Notes under the pieces: model-generated
Seen by the model: only the letters and a program-made list of their open reading frames with translations
Told to the model about the DNA's origin: nothing
The model's database searches: none
Position numbers and translations under genes: made by a program
Shown: one piece after another, positions 6,378 through 10,992 of the stretch
Layout of the letters: each line of letters opens with the position of its first letter
Numbering within the stretch: position 1 is the first letter of the stretch
NCBI GenBank assembly: GCA_015222115.1
Contig: JADFUO010000136.1
Location: 1 to 10,992, forward strand
Length of the DNA: 10,992 nucleotides
Direction: 5' to 3'
From: Bacteroidota bacterium
GTDB taxonomy: Bacteria; Bacteroidota; Bacteroidia; Bacteroidales; JADFUO01

Positions 6378-6544
6378 CTATTTAGTCATTGCACGAAAAC
6401 TCAGTGTTTGATAAGGAAACGTCAAGAATCCCGAGTACTCGGGACGAAATCTTAAAACTCAGGAGTTTACTAATGTAATTGACTGAGCTTTAAGATGAGT
6501 ATAACGCAGTTATTGACGTTTTCTTGCAAACACTATTTAGTCAT
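6378..6544. repeat. Foldback (MITE-like) element bounded by 12-bp direct repeats
   Basis: CTATTTAGTCAT occurs at 6378-6389 and again at 6533-6544. Between the copies are nested inverted repeats. The outer arms 6403-6425 and 6513-6534 are identical over 8 bp (AGTGTTTG) and 9 bp (AAACGTCAA) at their ends. The inner arms CTTAAAACTCAG (6451-6462) and CTGAGCTTTAAG (6483-6494) match at 11 of 12. A perfect palindrome, TCCCGAGTACTCGGGA, lies at 6429-6444. There is no ORF. The right direct repeat covers the stop codon and last codons of pcm. The layout resembles a small non-autonomous insertion with target duplication, but 13 bp separate the left repeat from the left arm, so boundaries are uncertain. 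Confidence 0.5.
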
Positions 6545-7184
6545 CAGCTTTATCTTTAAGCAGAGGTACAAACCTGAATGTTCCATGTTCGTATTCTTCA
6601 GTGGTGTTTTCAGAAGTTTTAACAATACTTTTCATAATTTGAAAATCTGAGTTGCCGACAGGAGCCACAAGAATACCACCGATTTTTAATTGTTCTATCA
6701 GGTTTTTTGGGGCAAATGGGGCAGCTGCTGTAATAAGAATTTTATCAAATGGTGCAAAAGCAGGTAGTCCTTTGTATCCATCACCGTAAAATAACTTTGG
6801 ATAATAACCTATTGAGGGAAGGAATTTTTTTGACTTCTGATATAATTTTTTTTGCCGTTCGATTGAAAAGACTTTAGCACCCATTTCTATTAAAACACAT
6901 GCCTGATAACCCGATCCTGTGCCAATTTCAAAAACTTTATCACCTTTTTTAATTTTTAAAAGTTCTGTTTGAAAAGCTACGGTATATGGTTGCGAAATGG
7001 TTTGGCCCGAAGCAATAGGAAAAGGCTTATCCTGATATGCAAATTCAAGAAATGATGAATCCATAAAAAAATGTCGTGGAAGTTTTTCAATTGCTTTTAA
7101 AACATTTTCATCCTGTATTCCTTTGTTTCTTATACCTTCAACTAATTTTTTTCTTAAACCTTTATGTTTATATGAGTCAATCAT
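6537..7184 (-). CDS. pcm: Protein-L-isoaspartate O-methyltransferase
   Basis: This cytosolic repair enzyme uses S-adenosylmethionine to methylate L-isoaspartyl residues in aged proteins and so starts their return to aspartate. Substrate-side motif GQTISQPY is at residues 60-67, including the conserved Ser64. SAM-binding motif I is VFEIGTGSGYQA (84-95), followed by SIER (107-110), YGDGYKG (133-139), FDKILITAAAP (146-156) and GGILVAPVG (169-177). All are in family order, and 215 residues is the usual length. The ATG at 7184 starts a normal N-terminal helix region. It is divergent from the sugar oxidoreductase with 86 bp between; a loose -7-like sequence (TATTTTCG, 7223-7216) lies upstream. Its stop codon sits within a 12-bp sequence that is repeated 155 bp downstream, at the far edge of the foldback element. 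Confidence 0.95.
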   Translation of the reverse strand: MIDSYKHKGLRKKLVEGIRNKGIQDENVLKAIEKLPRHFFMDSSFLEFAYQDKPFPIASGQTISQPYTVAFQTELLKIKKGDKVFEIGTGSGYQACVLIEMGAKVFSIERQKKLYQKSKKFLPSIGYYPKLFYGDGYKGLPAFAPFDKILITAAAPFAPKNLIEQLKIGGILVAPVGNSDFQIMKSIVKTSENTTEEYEHGTFRFVPLLKDKADD

Positions 7185-7247
7185 TTTATATTAATAGTTT
7201 CTAAAATATTTTTTACGAAAATAATAATTTAATTAAGTATAAAAAAT

Positions 7248-7255
7248 TAGATTTG
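7248..7255 (+). promoter_or_regulatory. -7 promoter motif TAGATTTG for the oxidoreductase gene
   Basis: TAGATTTG matches the TAnnTTTG consensus and lies 15 bp before the ATG at 7271, implying a leader of only about 10 nt. No TTTG sits 20 nt upstream. The short leader agrees with the lack of a Shine-Dalgarno sequence. Confidence 0.4.
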
Positions 7256-7270
7256 CAAAAATTTTAGTAA

Positions 7271-8257
7271 ATGCTGAAAATTGGAGTTTTAGGTGCAGGG
7301 CATCTTGGTAAAATACATATAAAGTGTATAAAAGAAATTCAGGAATATCAATTAGTTGGATTTTATGATCCTGATAAAGATATTGCTGAAAAAGTAGAAA
7401 AAGAATTTGGTATAAAACATTTCAATTCCATTGATAATCTTATAGAAGCTGTTGATGTGGTTGATATTGTAACACCAACAGTTTCACATTTTGACTGTGC
7501 TGTAAAAGCATTGAAGAAGTTTAGAAATGTTTTTATAGAAAAACCGGTAGTTACAACGCCTGAGGAAGCCAGCCGGTTGATTTCCCTTACTGACGAGGCA
7601 AATGTAAAAGTTCAGGTCGGGCATGTTGAAAGGTTTAATCCGGCTTTTATAGCGGCAAAGCCATATTTTACTCAGCCTATGTTTATTGAAACTCACCGTT
7701 TGGCACAATTCAACCCACGTGGCACGGATGTACCGGTTGTTCTTGATTTAATGATACACGATATTGATATTGTTTTAAGCGTGGTAAAATCAAATATTAA
7801 AAAGATAAGTGCAAGTGGTGTTGCCGTAGTAAGCGATACTCCCGATATCACAAATGCAAGGATTGAGTTTGATAATGGTTGTGTGGCTAACCTTACAGCA
7901 AGCAGAATATCAATGAAAAACATGCGTAAATCAAGGTTCTTTCAACGTGATGCATATATTTCAGTGGATTTTTTAAGTAAAGAAGCTGAAATTATTCGTA
8001 TGAAAGATATTGTAGGAAAAATTGATGATCCGTTTGCATTGATTATTGATCTCGGCAAGAATAAAGGTTCAAAACAAATATTTTTTGATAAACCACAAAT
8101 AAAACTAATTAATGCTATAAAAACCGAATTGCAATATTTTTACAAATCAATAGTTGATAATACAACGCCACAGGTAACTATTAATGATGGGTATAACGCA
8201 TTGGACGTTGCATACAGGATAATTGAAAAGTTAAAATTGTCGATAAATAATTTATAG
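7271..8257 (+). CDS. Gfo/Idh/MocA family oxidoreductase, probable nucleotide-sugar dehydrogenase
   Basis: It is an NAD(P)-dependent cytosolic oxidoreductase acting on a sugar or nucleotide-sugar. The N-terminal Rossmann domain opens with IGVLGAGHLGKIH (4-16) and ends a strand with an acidic-type FYDPD. The signature EKP is at 90-92 with catalytic-region Lys91. GHVERFNPA (117-125) and the active-site pair Asp159/His163 in LDLMIHDID (158-166) follow. The C-terminal beta-sheet domain runs to residue 328, a full-length enzyme. The GHxERFNP form is the one I associate with UDP-GlcNAc 3-dehydrogenases (GnnA type) and related enzymes of lipopolysaccharide sugar synthesis; no partner aminotransferase is visible here, so the substrate is inferred weakly. 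The lipoprotein and sugar-phosphate transferase genes downstream support an envelope polysaccharide role. Confidence 0.88.
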   Translation: MLKIGVLGAGHLGKIHIKCIKEIQEYQLVGFYDPDKDIAEKVEKEFGIKHFNSIDNLIEAVDVVDIVTPTVSHFDCAVKALKKFRNVFIEKPVVTTPEEASRLISLTDEANVKVQVGHVERFNPAFIAAKPYFTQPMFIETHRLAQFNPRGTDVPVVLDLMIHDIDIVLSVVKSNIKKISASGVAVVSDTPDITNARIEFDNGCVANLTASRISMKNMRKSRFFQRDAYISVDFLSKEAEIIRMKDIVGKIDDPFALIIDLGKNKGSKQIFFDKPQIKLINAIKTELQYFYKSIVDNTTPQVTINDGYNALDVAYRIIEKLKLSINNL

Positions 8258-8364
8258 AAAATTTTATAAGATTAGTCAGTAACTAAATAAAAAATCAGGC
8301 AATATATTCAAATAAATAACGTTGAAATATTTTGGGCAAAAATAAATTTCCAAAAGGCAGATAT

Positions 8365-9246
8365 ATGAATCTTACATGGAGTAAACTATTAATAATAATT
8401 GGTTTTTTGCCCTTTTTATTTTTTTTTATTTCATGTGATAAATTTGAATCCGATCAAACCATTCCATCCTATCTTCACATTGATTCAATTGGATTAGTTA
8501 CAGATTATGATCTGCAAGGAACTGCTTCGCATAGTATTGTTGATGTTTGGGTTTATGTTGATGATGACTTAATCGGTATTTTTGAATTGCCCGCAACCCT
8601 TCCTGTTTTAAAGGAAGGTATTCATAAACTAACATTAAAACCGGGTATTAAAATGAACGGAATTGCAGCCACTCGAATACCTTATCCGTTTTATGAATCA
8701 ATTATTTATGAAAATTTTAATTTTATAATTGATAATATTGATACTGTAAATCCAACAACTCAATATATGTCAAATACTCAGTTTACATGGATGGAAGATT
8801 TTGAATCTGGAAGCATCTCATTAGAACCCACAACAAAAAGCGATACAACAATTGATACAACTTCTTATAATTCACCTTTAGTATTTCAGGGGCATTATTC
8901 AGGTGTTTCTTATTTGGATGTTTCACACTATTTTCTGGAAATTGCCACAAAAGATTCCTATGAATTGCCCGGACTTGGTTCACCTGTATTTTTAGAGCTT
9001 AATTTCAAAATTAATAATTTAGTTACTATTGGTGTATATGCACAATCAATCAGTCAGATTGAACAAATACCGATTATAATTCTCAATGATACAGATAGTT
9101 GGAAGAAAATATATATTAATTTTACTCCTACTGTAAGCGGATCAACTGATGCTGTTGATTTTAAAGTGTATTTTCAAGCAAGTAAAGAGATTGGAGTAAC
9201 ACAAGCTAAATTATTGTTTGATAATATTAAATTAATTCACAGATAA
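8365..9246 (+). CDS. Lipoprotein of unknown function, two beta-rich domains
   Basis: I do not recognise a named family. From the ATG at 8365 the protein has 293 residues and a compact lipoprotein signal (hydrophobic 8-23, FISC with Cys24). A longer reading from TTG at 8332 adds 11 polar residues and is less likely, since the ATG gives a normal signal peptide and is preceded by purine-rich aaaaggcag. The +2 residue is Asp, which in Enterobacteria would mean inner-membrane retention, but Bacteroidetes sorting differs. Residues 36-135 contain VDVWVYVDDDLIGIFELP and EGIHKLTLKPGIKMNGI, resembling a PEGA-like beta sandwich. Residues 139-293 start with WMEDFESG, end with LLFDNIKLIH and look like a jelly-roll or carbohydrate-binding-like domain. 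It lies 18 bp before the sugar transferase gene, so a link to polysaccharide assembly or surface display is plausible but unproven. Confidence 0.75.
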   Translation: MNLTWSKLLIIIGFLPFLFFFISCDKFESDQTIPSYLHIDSIGLVTDYDLQGTASHSIVDVWVYVDDDLIGIFELPATLPVLKEGIHKLTLKPGIKMNGIAATRIPYPFYESIIYENFNFIIDNIDTVNPTTQYMSNTQFTWMEDFESGSISLEPTTKSDTTIDTTSYNSPLVFQGHYSGVSYLDVSHYFLEIATKDSYELPGLGSPVFLELNFKINNLVTIGVYAQSISQIEQIPIIILNDTDSWKKIYINFTPTVSGSTDAVDFKVYFQASKEIGVTQAKLLFDNIKLIHR

Positions 9247-9264
9247 AAAAATAATTATAATAGA

Positions 9265-10680
9265 ATGAATAAAAAACAACAGGTAATAAAATATGTGATT
9301 GCTGATTTTTTGTCTGCTGCACTTGCCTGGAGTATATTTTTTATTTACAGGAAATACACTGTTAATCCCCAAATTTTCAGTAATTGGGAAGATATTTTCG
9401 GGGATGAAAAATTTTGGATAGGTATTATAGTTGTTCCTTTTTTCTGGTTAATACTTTATGTTTTAATAGGTACTTACCGGAAAATATACAGGAAGTCAAG
9501 GTTAAGAGAATTAGGGCAAACAGTGTTGGTGTCGTTTATTGGAGTTATTATTATATTTTTTGCACTGATACTGGATGATATAATAATTTCTTATAAGTCA
9601 TATTACCAGTCATTTATTGTATTATACCTGCTTCAATTTTCATTTACCTATTTTTTCAGGTTGATTTTAACCTCAATAACGGTTTATAAAATTCACAACA
9701 GGATAATAGGATTTAATACTATTATAGTTGGAAGTAATGGGAATGCGATATCAATATATAAACAGATTGAAAATCAGGAAAAATCATCGGGAAATATTTT
9801 TGTTGGTTTTGTTAATGCCATTCATTATGATGATTATAAGATAGCCAAATATTTACCTCGTTTGGGACATTATAAAGATTTAAAATCAATAATTAAAAAA
9901 TATAATGTTGAAGAAGTAGTAATTGCGATTGAAAGAAATGAGCACAAGACTGTTGAGAAAATAATTACCGAGCTTGAAGAAACAAATGTTATCATCAAAA
10001 TTATTCCTATGATGCAGGATTATTTGATGGGAGCAGTAAAGATGACTTCAATTTTTCATACTCCACTTATCCAGATTTCCCCTGATTTAATGCCTGCATG
10101 GCAGCAATCATTAAAAAGAATAATAGATATTGTTGTTTCAGTGATTGCAATGATTTTATTAATTCCTTTTTATATTTTTACTGCTATTGGAATAAAATTA
10201 ACTTCAAAAGGTACGATTTTATTTTCACAGGAACGTGTTGGAATACATGGTAAGGTTTTTTACATGCATAAATTCAGGTCAATGTATGCTGATGCTGAAA
10301 AAAACGGACCTCAATTATCATCCGAGAATGATAACAGGATTACTCCTTTCGGGAAATTTTTAAGAAAAGTAAGATTAGATGAAATCCCACAGTTTTATAC
10401 TGTTTTAAAAGGTGATATGTCATTAGTGGGTCCTCGCCCCGAACGCCAATTTTATATTGATCATATAGTTAAACAGTCGCCTCATTATAAATTACTGCAT
10501 AAAGTTAAACCGGGAATAACTTCATGGGGACAAGTAAAATACGGATATGCCTCAAATGTGGATGAAATGATTGAACGTCTGAAATTTGATATTCTTTATA
10601 TTGAAAATATGTCGCTGGCAATGGATTTTAAAATTTTGATTTATACTGTTTTAATTGTAATTCAGGGGAGGGGGAAATAA
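9265..10680 (+). CDS. Polyprenyl-phosphate sugar-1-phosphate transferase (WbaP/WcaJ-like)
   Basis: This inner-membrane enzyme starts an exopolysaccharide or O-antigen repeat unit by moving a sugar-1-phosphate from a UDP-sugar to undecaprenyl phosphate. Hydrophobic segments at about 9-29, 51-70, 87-105 and 113-135 form the N-terminal membrane bundle. A CoA-binding-like Rossmann domain follows (NTIIVGSNGNA at 151-161, to about 265). After a further membrane or re-entrant segment (288-310) comes the sugar transferase domain: QERVG (322-326), KFRSM (336-340), the Asp372-Glu373 catalytic dyad in LDEIPQF, GDMSLVGPRPE (383-393) and KPGITSWGQV (415-424). Its 471 residues fit the full-length family with no missing motif. 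The sugar cannot be told from sequence. It follows the lipoprotein by 18 bp, and no further polysaccharide genes appear before the window ends. Confidence 0.93.
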   Translation: MNKKQQVIKYVIADFLSAALAWSIFFIYRKYTVNPQIFSNWEDIFGDEKFWIGIIVVPFFWLILYVLIGTYRKIYRKSRLRELGQTVLVSFIGVIIIFFALILDDIIISYKSYYQSFIVLYLLQFSFTYFFRLILTSITVYKIHNRIIGFNTIIVGSNGNAISIYKQIENQEKSSGNIFVGFVNAIHYDDYKIAKYLPRLGHYKDLKSIIKKYNVEEVVIAIERNEHKTVEKIITELEETNVIIKIIPMMQDYLMGAVKMTSIFHTPLIQISPDLMPAWQQSLKRIIDIVVSVIAMILLIPFYIFTAIGIKLTSKGTILFSQERVGIHGKVFYMHKFRSMYADAEKNGPQLSSENDNRITPFGKFLRKVRLDEIPQFYTVLKGDMSLVGPRPERQFYIDHIVKQSPHYKLLHKVKPGITSWGQVKYGYASNVDEMIERLKFDILYIENMSLAMDFKILIYTVLIVIQGRGK

Positions 10681-10726
10681 GTTATATATGAGTTCGGTGT
10701 AAAAAGCCTTTTTTGTATAAAAAACA

Positions 10727-10758
10727 GGAATACTGGAATTGTGGAATGATGGAATAAT
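10727..10758 (+). repeat. Tandem array, 8-bp period, unit GGAATNNT
   Basis: Four units in exact register: ggaatact, ggaattgt, ggaatgat, ggaataat. The first five bases and the last are invariant, while positions 6-7 vary. The period equals that of the arrays at 2671-2748 and 6191-6214, but the unit differs. Confidence 0.8.
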
Positions 10759-10808
10759 GGGTATTTTCAAATTTTATAAGTGCTTTCGGTCTAATAGACA
10801 CTAAATAG

Positions 10809-10967
10809 AGTCGGTCTATAAAGTCACGTTCTAACAATTTAAGATTTTAGAATTCAGATTTAAAATTTAAAAAATTGTTGATTATCAGCGGATTAAAAAA
10901 TAAAAATCTAAAATCTAAAATCATAAATCTAAAATTTTATCAACATAATTGACTTTATGGACGAACT
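10809..10967. mobile_element. Candidate MITE with 18-bp imperfect terminal inverted repeats
   Basis: AGTCGGTCTATAAAGTCA (10809-10826) and the reverse complement of 10950-10967 (AGTTCGTCCATAAAGTCA) match at 15 of 18. Inside the ends are further AT-rich complementary blocks: AAGATTTTAG and CAGATTT on the left, and repeated AAAATCTAAAATC-type sequence on the right. There is no ORF in the 159 bp. The compact terminal repeats and lack of coding sequence suggest a non-autonomous element mobilised by a transposase elsewhere. No clear target duplication is visible. Confidence 0.45.
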
Positions 10968-10992
10968 AATTATCCCTTTTTTTAAGTAACAT

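Larger units (their letters stand above)
5989..6536. other. 548-bp repeat-rich intergenic region
   Basis: This gap separates two minus-strand genes. It holds the leader hairpin (6083-6128) and -7 motif (6137-6144) of the lipoprotein gene, an 8-bp array (6191-6214), a heptamer array (6266-6286), a CCCTGAGCGAAGTCGAAGGG-type element (6334-6359), and a foldback element with an internal 16-bp palindrome (6378-6544). Most of 6180-6536 is thus repeat-like. I see no credible ORF, tRNA or known riboswitch. Confidence 0.65.
10681..10992. other. 312-bp non-coding tail, repeat-rich
   Basis: Downstream of the sugar transferase there is a weak A/T inverted repeat TTTTTTGTATAAAAAA (10709-10724), an 8-bp array (10727-10758), a duplicated TCGGTCTA (10786-10793 and 10811-10818, the first within GTCTAATAGAC), and a candidate MITE (10809-10967). 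The first inverted repeat could help end the transcript but lacks GC pairs. No coding region is visible on either strand. Confidence 0.6.

Noticed and set aside
7484..7923. Minus-strand frames inside the oxidoreductase gene
   Set aside because: They are antisense to a complete gene with intact catalytic motifs and contain no domain.
1..10992. A defence system, toxin-antitoxin pair, secretion system or phage module
   Set aside because: All the genes are accounted for by housekeeping and envelope functions or unknown lipoproteins; no nuclease, helicase, reverse transcriptase, toxin or structural phage signature was seen.

Overview
The window looks like chromosomal DNA from a member of the Bacteroidetes (Bacteroidota), probably an uncultured Bacteroidales- or Flavobacteriia-like lineage. 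This is inferred from strong AT bias, start codons without clear Shine-Dalgarno sites, promoter-like TAnnTTTG motifs (one with a TTTG 20 nt upstream), lipoproteins with an acidic stretch after the lipidated cysteine, a Bacteroidetes-style MiaA, and intergenic short-period repeats. No rRNA, tRNA, CRISPR array, intact transposase or phage gene was found.

Layout: (1) 60-659, minus strand, a small secreted protein resembling an outer-membrane beta barrel, divergent from (2) 1005-2630, plus strand, an S41 C-terminal processing protease with PDZ domain and intact Ser/Lys/Gln catalytic residues. A 203-bp spacer with an 8-bp-period array leads to (3) 2834-4078, a family 2-like glycosyltransferase, followed after 18 bp by (4) miaA, 4097-5029. 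Convergent to these is (5) 5071-5988, minus strand, a predicted surface lipoprotein; its likely terminator lies inside the 3' end of miaA, and its promoter is followed by a hairpin at the predicted 5' end of the mRNA. (6) A 548-bp repeat-rich gap ends at pcm (6537-7184, minus), which is divergent from (7) 7271-8257, a Gfo/Idh/MocA sugar oxidoreductase. Then come (8) 8365-9246, an unknown lipoprotein, and (9) 9265-10680, a polyprenyl-phosphate sugar-1-phosphate transferase. The last 312 bp are non-coding and repeat-rich.

How the genes may work together: genes 7-9 look like a small cell-envelope polysaccharide group (nucleotide-sugar modification, a lipoprotein of unknown role, and the enzyme that loads the first sugar onto the lipid carrier). 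The protease, pcm and miaA are maintenance functions (envelope proteolysis, repair of isoaspartyl damage, tRNA modification).

I see no clear new defence or mobile system. The least explained content is in the gaps: three arrays of different sequence but the same 8-bp period, a heptamer array, three foldback elements (one bounded by a 12-bp direct repeat that duplicates the pcm stop-codon region), and short GC-rich palindromes that look like dispersed repeats.
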